Shown here: positions 1 through 7,217 of the stretch, one piece after another
Numbering within the stretch: the first letter of the stretch is position 1
Layout: each line of letters begins with the position of its first letter
Source: Anaerolineae bacterium
GTDB lineage: Bacteria > Chloroflexota > Anaerolineae > Promineifilales > Promineifilaceae
Direction of reading: 5' to 3'
DNA length: 64,000 bases
NCBI GenBank assembly: GCA_020848035.1
Contig: JADLAX010000058.1
Location: 37,088 to 101,087 of the forward strand
Position numbers and translations under genes: made by a program
Notes under the pieces: generated by a model
The model's database searches: none
What the model saw: the letters and a program-made list of their open reading frames with translations, nothing else
What the model was told of the DNA's origin: nothing

Positions 1-333
1 ATGACGCACCTCGCGCTCGTGGCCAAAAATGTGCACCTGCATCCCGGCCACCATCGCCGTGGAGGTGCTGCCCTGGGCCAGCGCCAGCTGCGCTGCCACG
101 CAGTCGCGCAAGGAGAGGCCAAAGCCGCCAAACTCACGCGGCACGCTGATCCCCAAATAGCCTGATTCTTTCAGCGCGGCCACATCTTCGGCCGGCAGTG
201 CGCCTTCCCGATCGGCCTCATCGGCCCGGCTGGCGAACTGTTCGGCCAGGCTGGTGGCAATGGTAACGGCCGTTGCTGCCTTCTTTTCGTCTAAATTTTG
301 TGTGTCATTCATCATCTTTTCCATAAAAGCCAT
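1..333 (-). CDS. Acyl-CoA dehydrogenase, N-terminal fragment (runs off the window)
   Basis: Only the first about 110 codons lie in the window; the gene continues to the left. The translation has the helical N-terminal domain of acyl-CoA dehydrogenases: the stretch ESGYLGISVPREFGGFG is the usual L-x-x-x-G-[LY]-x-x-[IL]-x-[VI]-P-x-x-x-G-G-x-G signature, followed by a helix beginning LRDCVAAQLALAQG. These flavoenzymes oxidise acyl-CoA thioesters in fatty or amino acid breakdown. Substrate cannot be told from this part. In-frame ATGs exist at 333, 324, 315 and 312; none has a strong Shine-Dalgarno, so the start is uncertain. An ACGGCCGT motif lies in the first 20 codons. Confidence 0.85.
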   Translation of the reverse strand, partial: MAFMEKMMNDTQNLDEKKAATAVTIATSLAEQFASRADEADREGALPAEDVAALKESGYLGISVPREFGGFGLSLRDCVAAQLALAQGSTSTAMVAGMQVHIFGHEREVRH

Positions 334-372
334 TCTAGCCACAATCCACATCCCTCGCCACCAGTTACAATT

Positions 373-401
373 GTAGAGACGTTGCAATGCAACGTCTCTA
401 C
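373..401. repeat. GTAG-type palindrome upstream of the UroD-family gene
   Basis: A near-perfect inverted repeat with arms GTAGAGACGTTGCA and TGCAACGTCTCTAC around one central base. The GTAG foot matches the 5' foot of REP elements recognised by RAYT proteins. It lies between divergent genes, 10 nt before the Shine-Dalgarno of the next gene. Confidence 0.8.
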
Positions 402-421
402 CAAACAAATTAGGAGAAATG

Positions 422-1405
422 ATGACCAACTGGATTAAACGCAAACGACTGGAAGCCACCCTGAGCGGCGCAGCACCGGATCGGGTGCCGGTGGCCCTGT
501 GGCGGCACTGGCCTGGCGACGACCAGGACGCCCCCGCCCTGGCCGCCGCTCATCTGAAGTGGCAGCAAGATTATGACTGGGACGTGCTCAAAGTTGGCCC
601 GGCCAGCAGCTACTCGGTGGTGGATTGGGGTGTCAAAGATCGCTGGGTGGGCCACATCGAAGGCACGCGCGAATACACCCACCGACCCATCCAGCAGGCA
701 GCGGACTGGGCCGCGCTACGGCCGTTAGACCCCAATCACGGTATGCTGGCCACCCAGCTAGAAACGCTGCGCCAGGTGAAAACGGCCGTCGGCGACACCG
801 TGCCCGTGCTGGCCACCATCTTTGCCCCGCTCTCCCAGGCCAAACACCTGGCCGACAACGAACCAATGATCACCCATTTGCGCCACCAGCCAGAGCTGTT
901 CCGCCAGGGACAGGAAACGATTGTGGAAAGCACGCTGCGCTTCATCGAGGCGGCCAAAAAGATCGGCATTGATGGCATTTTTTACGCCATCCAGCACGCC
1001 CGTTACCCGCTGCTGAGCCGCGCCGAGTATGAAGAATGGGGACGGCCGTTCGACCTGCAAATCCTCAACGCGGTGCAAGATTTATGGCTCAACATGGTCC
1101 ACCTGCACAGCACCGATGTGATGTTTGACCTGGTCGCCGCCTACCCCGTACAGCTGCTCAACTGGCACGACCGCGAAACCGGCATCACCCTGGGCGACGG
1201 CCTGCAGCAGTTCAGCGGCGCGGCCAGCGGCGGCATCGATCATTGGACGCTGCACCAGGAATCGCCAGAAAACATGCTGGCGGAAGCGAAAGACGCGCTT
1301 AGGCAGGTAAACGGCCGTCGCCTTCTGCTGGGTACCGGCTGCGTGGCCATGACCACCACCCCCCTGCGCAACATCCGCGCCCTGCGGGAGTCGGTGGGTC
1401 GGTAA
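422..1405 (+). CDS. Uroporphyrinogen decarboxylase (URO-D) family protein
   Basis: A 327-aa protein that starts with the URO-D family opening RKRLEATLSGAAPDRVPVALWRHWPGD and has the family's (alpha/beta)8 barrel pattern throughout. Many Chloroflexota have divergent URO-D paralogues not tied to haem synthesis, some acting as methyltransferases, and no haem gene is adjacent, so the substrate is open. The Shine-Dalgarno AGGAG at 412-416 favours the second ATG (422) over the first (419), which would leave only 2 nt of spacing. The stop TAA lies in the first unit of the CGGTAATCGG repeat that follows. Confidence 0.85.
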   Translation: MTNWIKRKRLEATLSGAAPDRVPVALWRHWPGDDQDAPALAAAHLKWQQDYDWDVLKVGPASSYSVVDWGVKDRWVGHIEGTREYTHRPIQQAADWAALRPLDPNHGMLATQLETLRQVKTAVGDTVPVLATIFAPLSQAKHLADNEPMITHLRHQPELFRQGQETIVESTLRFIEAAKKIGIDGIFYAIQHARYPLLSRAEYEEWGRPFDLQILNAVQDLWLNMVHLHSTDVMFDLVAAYPVQLLNWHDRETGITLGDGLQQFSGAASGGIDHWTLHQESPENMLAEAKDALRQVNGRRLLLGTGCVAMTTTPLRNIRALRESVGR

Positions 1406-1451
1406 TCGGTGAGCCGTAATCGGCGAACGGTGATCCGATTACCGATTACCG
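1400..1451. repeat. Inverted CGGTAATCGG-type repeat between URO-D gene and trmD
   Basis: Units CGGTAATCGG and CCGTAATCGG face CCGATTACCGATTACCG, so the gap folds into a long imperfect hairpin. The same family recurs at 2258-2351 and 15461-15527. It supplies the TAA stop of the upstream gene. Confidence 0.8.
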
Positions 1452-1492
1452 TCTCCTTGACACATCCCACACCCCGCCCCATACTTCCCGCC

Positions 1493-2263
1493 ATGCATAT
1501 CGACATTCTGACGCTGTTCCCGGAGATGTTTCCGGGCTATCTCAACGAAAGCATCCTCAAGCGGGCGCAGGCGGCGGGGCTGCTGCACATCGCCCTGCAC
1601 AACATCCGCGACCACGCCACCGGCAAACACCGCATCACCGACGAGCCGCCCTACGGCGGTGGCGGCGGCATGGTGCTGAAGCCGGAACCGATTTTTACGG
1701 CCGTTGAATCTCTAATCACCAATCTCCAATCTCCTGATGGAGGGAGATTAGAGAGCGGAGATTGGAGATTGCCCGTAATTCTACTGACGCCCCAGGGACG
1801 GCCGTTTACCCAACGCATCGCCCAGGAGCTGGCCCAACACCCCCGGCTGCTGCTGCTGTGCGGCCGTTATGAAGGTTTCGACGAGCGCATTCGTCAGCAC
1901 CTGGTGACAGACGAACTCTCCATTGGCGATTTTGTGCTGACCGGCGGCGAGCTGGCCGCCATGGTCGTGGTGGATGCGATCGCCCGGCTCATCCCCGGCG
2001 TGCTCGGCGCAGAAGACGCCGCCGCAGACGACAGCCACGCCACCGGCTTGCTCGAAGGCCCCCACTACACCCGCCCGGAAACGTTTCGCGGCTGGGCCGT
2101 GCCCGAAGTGCTGCGCTCCGGCCATGCCGCCAACATCGCCCGCTGGCGGCGCGAAGCAGCGCTGCGCCGCACCTGGCAGCGCCGCCCCGAACTGCTGCTC
2201 ACCGCCGACCTCAGCGAAGCCGATCGTTGGTTTTTGGGCAAACTGGCCGCCGGGGAACGGTAA
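1493..2263 (+). CDS. trmD: tRNA (guanine-37-N1)-methyltransferase TrmD
   Basis: TrmD methylates N1 of G37 next to the tRNA anticodon and prevents +1 frameshifting. The 256-aa protein has the hallmark N-terminus MHIDILTLFPEMFPGYL, the motif PPYGGGGGMVLKPEP, the trefoil-knot SAM site LLCGRYEGFDER and IGDFVLTGGELAA, then GLLEGPHYTRPE. I start at ATG 1493 because TrmD homologues begin MxIDILTLFPEMF; the upstream in-frame residues come from repeat sequence. Residues 72-93 are an extra segment encoded by a palindromic repeat, placed in the loop before the strand PVILLTPQGRPF. The stop TAA sits in a following repeat. Confidence 0.95.
   Translation: MHIDILTLFPEMFPGYLNESILKRAQAAGLLHIALHNIRDHATGKHRITDEPPYGGGGGMVLKPEPIFTAVESLITNLQSPDGGRLESGDWRLPVILLTPQGRPFTQRIAQELAQHPRLLLLCGRYEGFDERIRQHLVTDELSIGDFVLTGGELAAMVVVDAIARLIPGVLGAEDAAADDSHATGLLEGPHYTRPETFRGWAVPEVLRSGHAANIARWRREAALRRTWQRRPELLLTADLSEADRWFLGKLAAGER
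1707..1770. repeat. Palindromic element in frame inside trmD
   Basis: Arms made of AATCTCTAATC, CCAATCTCCAATCTCC and their complements GGAGATTAGAGA, GGAGATTGGAGATT. The element is in frame and encodes about 22 residues including TNLQSP and SGDWRL. The same family lies inside queG at 12078-12137. Confidence 0.85.
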
Positions 2264-2351
2264 ACGGTGGTCAGTAAACGGTAAGCGGTTGGACAGTTTG
2301 CGTTACTTTTGCGCTAAACTGCTCACTGACCTACCGATAACCGATTACCGA
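2258..2351. repeat. Inverted repeat between trmD and the membrane-protein gene
   Basis: CGGTAAACGG/CAGTAAACGGTAAGCGG units face GCTAAACTGCTCACTGACC and CCGATAACCGATTACCG. It includes the trmD TAA stop and ends 20 nt before the next start codon. Confidence 0.7.
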
Positions 2352-2371
2352 ACCAACAACGGGAGACCAAC

Positions 2372-3439
2372 ATGCGTGGATGTTTACGATTTTTAGCGGG
2401 GGTGGTAGCCATTGGCTTTGTGATGACGGCCGTTCTCGCCCTTTTCCTCACCAATTTATTCGCCGTTATGGCGGACCGTGAAGTTTTTAAGGAGTCGCTG
2501 GCGGACCTGGACCAGCTGGTGGTGGAGGCGGTACCCGCCTTTGTCGCCCAGACGCTGGAGGAGCAGGCACGGGAGCGCGGCCTGGCGCCCATCAATTTAG
2601 ACGAGGCACTGCTCCAGGAATCAATGGCAACCTTGCTGCCGCCCGGCTGGATTGAGGCCCAGGCGGATACGGCCGTCGACACCGTTTACGATTTGCTGGA
2701 AGGCGGCGACCTGGAAAACGCCGAGCTGACCATCGACACCACGCCCCTCCTGGATCGCTTTCGCGGCCAGCCGGGCCTGGAAGTGGTGGACAACATCGTC
2801 ACCAGCCTGCCGCCCTGCACCCAACCGATCAACCCCGCCGAGCTGCTGGGGCCAAATGTGACCATTCCCGCCTGCCTGCCACCCGGCATCCCAACCAACC
2901 AGGTGACGCAGGAAGTGCACACCCGGCTGGTGCAGGCCCTGGACAGCAATCCGCAGCTCACCAGCGACTTTGGCCTGGTGCGCATTCCGCTCTTCCCACC
3001 GGAGCAAGAGGCGCAAAATGCCGAACTGATCCAGGCGCGGGAGCAGCTGCTGCGCCTGCAGCGCGCCTTCACCCTGGCCCAGGATTGGGGCTGGCTGCTC
3101 TGGCTGCTGCCTGCGGGCTGCCTGCTGCTGATTGCCCTGCTGGCGGTGCGCTCGCTGTCTGAGTTGGGTCACTGGTGGGGCTGGCCGCTGCTGGGAACGG
3201 CCGTTTTTGTCCTCTTCATCGCCATTCTTTTTCCGGCGGTCACCACCTTTTTACTGCGGCAAACCCCGGTAGACCCGGCGGTTGTGACGACGACGCTGCG
3301 GGGGACGATGGTGCGGTTGGTAACGGCCGTAACCGACACCTGGCTCAGCCGCGTCTACCTGCAAGCAGGTTTCATGCTGGTGCTGGGGGTTGTGTTTGTG
3401 CTGTTGGGGTTTGTGACCAGAAGTAACCGAGCCTATTGA
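2372..3439 (+). CDS. Membrane protein of unknown function
   Basis: I do not recognise the family. The 355-aa product has an N-terminal hydrophobic segment (about residues 5-30), a mostly polar region (about 35-225) predicted to be outside the membrane, and three hydrophobic segments near the C-terminus: WGWLLWLLPAGCLLLIALLA, WPLLGTAVFVLFIAILF and AGFMLVLGVVFVLLGF. The polar part has a Cys/Pro-rich stretch near residue 150 and a charged EQEAQNAELIQAREQLLRLQ helix just before the second membrane segment. GGGAGA 9 nt before the ATG is a fair ribosome site. It stands alone between trmD and the convergent kinase gene. Confidence 0.75.
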   Translation: MRGCLRFLAGVVAIGFVMTAVLALFLTNLFAVMADREVFKESLADLDQLVVEAVPAFVAQTLEEQARERGLAPINLDEALLQESMATLLPPGWIEAQADTAVDTVYDLLEGGDLENAELTIDTTPLLDRFRGQPGLEVVDNIVTSLPPCTQPINPAELLGPNVTIPACLPPGIPTNQVTQEVHTRLVQALDSNPQLTSDFGLVRIPLFPPEQEAQNAELIQAREQLLRLQRAFTLAQDWGWLLWLLPAGCLLLIALLAVRSLSELGHWWGWPLLGTAVFVLFIAILFPAVTTFLLRQTPVDPAVVTTTLRGTMVRLVTAVTDTWLSRVYLQAGFMLVLGVVFVLLGFVTRSNRAY

Positions 3440-3487
3440 GCACATCGTTGAGTAATTGTTTACCAACTACCAACAAGGCCAAGCCAA

Positions 3488-3569
3488 TCGGGGCCTGAGC
3501 CTGTCGGGGCCTGAGCCTGTCGGGGCCTGAGCCTGTCGAAGGCCAGCTTTCGGCAAGCTCAGGCCTCGT
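3488..3569. repeat. Three tandem 16-nt units plus inverted arm
   Basis: TCGGGGCCTGAGCCTG is repeated three times without interruption (3488, 3504, 3520), then TCGAAGGCC and an opposing arm GCAAGCTCAGGCCTCG. It resembles CTTCGACAGGCTCAGG-type intergenic repeats. It lies in a 229-nt gap between convergent genes. Confidence 0.75.
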
Positions 3570-3584
3570 TTATGGACAAAAATA

Positions 3585-3644
3585 GTGGCTGGTGGCTAGC
3601 GGCTGGTGGTTGGTAAAACCACGAGCCACGAACCACCAGCCACC
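3585..3644. repeat. GGTGGCTGG-type inverted repeat
   Basis: Arms GTGGCTGGTGGCTAGCGG and CGAACCACCAGCCACC can form a long stem just past the 3' end of the kinase gene. A similar element lies at 26235-26304. Confidence 0.7.
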
Positions 3645-3668
3645 TTCTAACAAATCTCTCGTCTGCGG

Positions 3669-6128
3669 CTAGGGCAAGGGAATGATTGTAAAATCGACAA
3701 AGCCCGTAGCTTCCCCTTCGATCTCATGATCAAAGTAGAACGCCGTCATCGCCTCGATCTGTCCTGAGTCCAGGTTGCTAGACAAATCCAGCGAAGAGAT
3801 AAACTCACCATTGACAAAGAAGTACCCGACATCGCCCCAGGCCATGAGCCGCAGCGTATTGGTTTCGCCATCACCAAGATTCAGGTTATTCAAATCGCCT
3901 TCGGCCACCGTGAATTCGTTGTCGGCGCTGCCTTGCCGGTCGGCTAAAGCCCAGTTGCCCTCAGAAGCCAGCACCAGCCAATATTTGTACGAACCGTTGG
4001 TGCGGAACGAGAAACCATAATCCCAACCGTTTACCGAAGCCGCAAAAGGATTGACAAAAGTGGCTTCGACAATGAAGTTCAGTTCGTCAACATCGGCCGT
4101 TTCCAGCTTGATGAGGTCGTCGATCACATGGACCAACTCGCCGCTGTTCGGGCCGTATATCGGATCGCCAGCGTACAAATTAAAGTTGTTGTACGGCGAT
4201 TCCTGGCCGTTTAGTTCGTTCGCGCCGTAGAAACCAGTGCCCAGGGCAATATTGCCGCCGCCCGTTCGGGAAGAAAGGTCCAGCTTATCCACAAGCTGCC
4301 CGTTGAGGAAAAAATACCCCAGTTCGCCAATGGCAATCACTTCAAACAGATTGCTGCCACCTTCGCTGAGGTCCAGTAAATCCACTTGACCCTCCTGCAC
4401 AAAGGTGTCTGCGCCGGGGGCACGGTCGTTCAAATTCCACAGCCCATCTGAACGAACCACCAGGCGCAGTTCGTCATCCACGTCGCTCTGGCGGAAGATG
4501 AGGCCAAAATCCCACGTCCCAGTGGTCGGGCCATACGGGTTGACCATTTCCACCTGCATAATAAAGTCAGCTGGGGTGGGATCGGCGTAGGCGGTTTCGA
4601 TAAATTCGTCATCGTCGTGCACCAGGCTGCCGCTGAACGGACCGTAAACGGCCTCCAGATCGCCAGACGGCCGTGGTGTGGGCGGGTTGTCCGTAGTTCC
4701 CGTCGCCGCGGTGGCATTGGCAATCGCCTCACGGGTGGCCTGGGCGCTCTCGCGTGTGGCAATTACGTCCGGGGTGGCTTCGGCGGGCACGTCGGTGGGA
4801 GAGGGAACCGGGGTGGCTGCGGCCTCGGTGGGTGTGGGGGCGATGACTTCCTGGGTAGCCGTGGCCGCTTCCTCGGTTTCAAGGGCGGCCAGCGCCTGCG
4901 CCGTGGCTTCTTCATCTACCTCAACTTCTTCTTCATCGTTGCCCCGACCGCGCGGGGTGCTGGTGGGATCACCGCCAAAGAGGGCGAAGTCGCTGTTGGA
5001 CAGGCTAGAGACCAGCAGGGCCACCCCGCCGATGCAGACAACCGCAATGAGAGCCACCACGCCCCAAATCCACTTAGGCACGCCACCGCTGCCGGTCTGT
5101 GTTTGGGCGCTCGGCGTGGGGAAGCGCACCGGGCCGGGGCTGCTGGTGACCGGCGGCGGGGGTGGGGGTGGGGTCGTAGTAGCTGTCTCCAAAATCGAGG
5201 GTGAAGGCGTGGAGCGAACTGGCGGCGGAGGCGGCGGTACTTCTTCCATCAGCTCCGCCTTCATTTCGCTGAGTTCGGCCTCCAGCTTACGCATGCCTGG
5301 TTGTTCCAGGTTGCGTTCGGTAACGGCCGTTAACGCCGAAGACAAATCGGTTGCCGAAGAAAAGCGCTCATCCCGCTCCTTGGCCATTGCCTTGTTGATG
5401 ATTTCGTTGCAGGCGGGTGGCAAATCGGGGCGCACGCTCAAAATTTGCGGCACGGGGTCCATGACGTGTTTCATCATCATGCGGGCCGGGGTGTCGGCGT
5501 CGTAGGGAGTGGAGCCGGTGAGCATTTGGAAGAGGATTACCCCGAGGGCGTAGATGTCGGAACGGCCGTCCAACTGCTTATCGCCATACACCTGTTCCGG
5601 GCTCATGTAGGTGGGCGTGCCCACCAGGCTGCCGCTGGCCGTCAGCGCATTGGTCGAAGACGAAACGTGCACGATGCCAAAGTCAGCCAGAAAAGCGTCG
5701 CCGTATTGATCAAACAGCACGTTGCTCGGCTTGAGATCACGATGAATGATGCCCATGCTGTGCGCCCGGTCCAGCGCTGAACCCAGCCGCTTCAGAATGA
5801 TCGCTGCTTCATCAATGGGAATCGGCCCTTCCGCCAGCCGGTCGGACAGTGACCCGCCGGTCATCAGGCGCATCACCAAAAACGGCTGACCATTTTCTTC
5901 GCCAAAGTCATACACCGGCACAATAGCCGGATGTTCCAGCGTGGCGATGGTGCGGGCCTCGCGGGTGAATCGGGCGCGAAACTCCGCCTCATGCATGAAT
6001 TCACGCGGCAGCATCTTCAACGCCACCGTCCGCTCAAAACGAGGATCGTACGCTTCGTAAACCGTCGCCATACCACCTCGCCCAATTTCCTGTTTTATTT
6101 CATACCGGCCAATCTTTTCAGGTATCAT
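3669..6128 (-). CDS. Membrane Ser/Thr protein kinase with two extracellular lectin-like repeats
   Basis: An 819-aa Hanks-type kinase. Residues 8-265 form the kinase domain: glycine loop GRGGMATVYEAY, Lys38 in VALKML, catalytic HRDLKPSNV, DFG and the APE-equivalent TYMSPEQVYG. A Pro-rich segment leads to one membrane helix near 352-375 (WIWGVVALIAVVCIGGVALL), then a Thr/Pro/Ala linker. The outside part holds two about 130-residue repeats, each with a core like TWDFGLIFRQ/GWDYGFSFRT, LWNLNDR/NWALADR and LGYFFLNGQLVDKLDLSS/VGYFFVNGEFISSLDLSS, resembling concanavalin/DUF1080-type jelly rolls. I infer it senses a ligand, perhaps a glycan, and phosphorylates cytoplasmic targets. No phosphatase gene is adjacent. 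Confidence 0.9.
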   Translation of the reverse strand: MIPEKIGRYEIKQEIGRGGMATVYEAYDPRFERTVALKMLPREFMHEAEFRARFTREARTIATLEHPAIVPVYDFGEENGQPFLVMRLMTGGSLSDRLAEGPIPIDEAAIILKRLGSALDRAHSMGIIHRDLKPSNVLFDQYGDAFLADFGIVHVSSSTNALTASGSLVGTPTYMSPEQVYGDKQLDGRSDIYALGVILFQMLTGSTPYDADTPARMMMKHVMDPVPQILSVRPDLPPACNEIINKAMAKERDERFSSATDLSSALTAVTERNLEQPGMRKLEAELSEMKAELMEEVPPPPPPVRSTPSPSILETATTTPPPPPPPVTSSPGPVRFPTPSAQTQTGSGGVPKWIWGVVALIAVVCIGGVALLVSSLSNSDFALFGGDPTSTPRGRGNDEEEVEVDEEATAQALAALETEEAATATQEVIAPTPTEAAATPVPSPTDVPAEATPDVIATRESAQATREAIANATAATGTTDNPPTPRPSGDLEAVYGPFSGSLVHDDDEFIETAYADPTPADFIMQVEMVNPYGPTTGTWDFGLIFRQSDVDDELRLVVRSDGLWNLNDRAPGADTFVQEGQVDLLDLSEGGSNLFEVIAIGELGYFFLNGQLVDKLDLSSRTGGGNIALGTGFYGANELNGQESPYNNFNLYAGDPIYGPNSGELVHVIDDLIKLETADVDELNFIVEATFVNPFAASVNGWDYGFSFRTNGSYKYWLVLASEGNWALADRQGSADNEFTVAEGDLNNLNLGDGETNTLRLMAWGDVGYFFVNGEFISSLDLSSNLDSGQIEAMTAFYFDHEIEGEATGFVDFTIIPLP

Positions 6129-6357
6129 AATTTTTTCATCATCGGTAAAGGTTGATAAAAAAGTCGCGCTGTGGGCAGCTGGACACTCTACTTAACGGCA
6201 ATTTCCCTCGATTGGTTCCAGCTATCACTGTCTGATTCGCGCCACTGTTATAGCGTAGTAAGTTGATCGGGAATTGACAATAGCCTAATTTACAAAAAAG
6301 ACCGCAAAAGTTGCATAAACCTGCCGTAAATATTAAGCGGCGGCCTCTGAACCGGGG

Positions 6358-7149
6358 TTAACGACGGCCGTATGCCTCTCTTGCCACCTGCCGCGCCCCT
6401 TCCTCTTGCTGTCGTCGCCACTCACGGTCTTGTTGCGCCCGCACAATCACGTCACGCACCTCGTCCGGGGAGTCGGTGAGAATGAGCAGATCCAGGTCTT
6501 CCGCCGAAATTTTGCCTTCGGCCAGCATGGTGTCTTTGAGCCAGGCCACCAACCCTCCCCAGTAAGCGGTGTCAAACAGCACCACTGGAAAGTTCTGCAC
6601 CTTGCCGGTCTGAATGAGGGTGAGTGATTCAAACAGCTCGTCCATCGTGCCAAAGCCGCCAGGGAAGATGACAAATGCCTGGGCGTATTTCACCAGCATT
6701 ACTTTACGCGTAAAAAAGTAGCGGAAGTCGATGGAAAGATCAACATACGGATTGAGGTGCTGCTCGAAGGGCAGCTCGATGTTAAGGCCGACGGACTGCA
6801 CACCGGCCAGCCGCGCGCCCTTGTTGCCCGCTTCCATGATGCCCGGTCCCCCGCCGGTGATGATGTTAAAACCCGCCTCACCCAACTTTTGGGCCACGGT
6901 GACGGCCGTTTCATACTGCACATCCCCCGGTTTGGCACGAGCGGAACCAAAGATGGTAACGGCCGTTTCCAGCTCCGCCAGCGCGTCAAAGCCCTCCACA
7001 AACTCACCCAGGATGCGCATTACCCGCCAGGTGTCGGTTTTGTAGAACGGTTCTGGCCCTTCCAGCAGCCGCTCGTCTTCGGTGGGCCGACCGGTGCGCG
7101 CTGCCCGGTTTAAACTGGGATTCTCAACTTTGCGTGGTTCATTATTCAT
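6358..7149 (-). CDS. LOG family (TIGR00730) Rossmann-fold protein
   Basis: A 263-aa protein with the LOG family signature PGGFGTMDELFE and the preceding ITGGGPGIMEAGNKGA loop; the fold was long mislabelled lysine decarboxylase. Characterised members are cytokinin-activating or nucleotide 5'-monophosphate phosphoribohydrolases. I chose ATG 7149 because AAGGA lies 7 nt upstream; a longer version from 7176 has no such site. About 30 extra N-terminal residues (NEPRKVENPSLNRAARTGRP) are common in the bacterial long subgroup. It stands 68 nt upstream of the phosphatase gene that follows on the same strand. Confidence 0.88.
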   Translation of the reverse strand: MNNEPRKVENPSLNRAARTGRPTEDERLLEGPEPFYKTDTWRVMRILGEFVEGFDALAELETAVTIFGSARAKPGDVQYETAVTVAQKLGEAGFNIITGGGPGIMEAGNKGARLAGVQSVGLNIELPFEQHLNPYVDLSIDFRYFFTRKVMLVKYAQAFVIFPGGFGTMDELFESLTLIQTGKVQNFPVVLFDTAYWGGLVAWLKDTMLAEGKISAEDLDLLILTDSPDEVRDVIVRAQQDREWRRQQEEGARQVAREAYGRR

Positions 7150-7217
7150 AGAATATCCTTTGGCTGATTGGCCCAATTTTGAAAATTAGGCCAACCTGGT
7201 CAGCGCGTGCGTCGCCC

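Noticed and set aside
3488..3535. Tandem repeats as a CRISPR array
   Set aside because: Units are 16 nt and directly adjoining with no spacers; no cas gene in the window.
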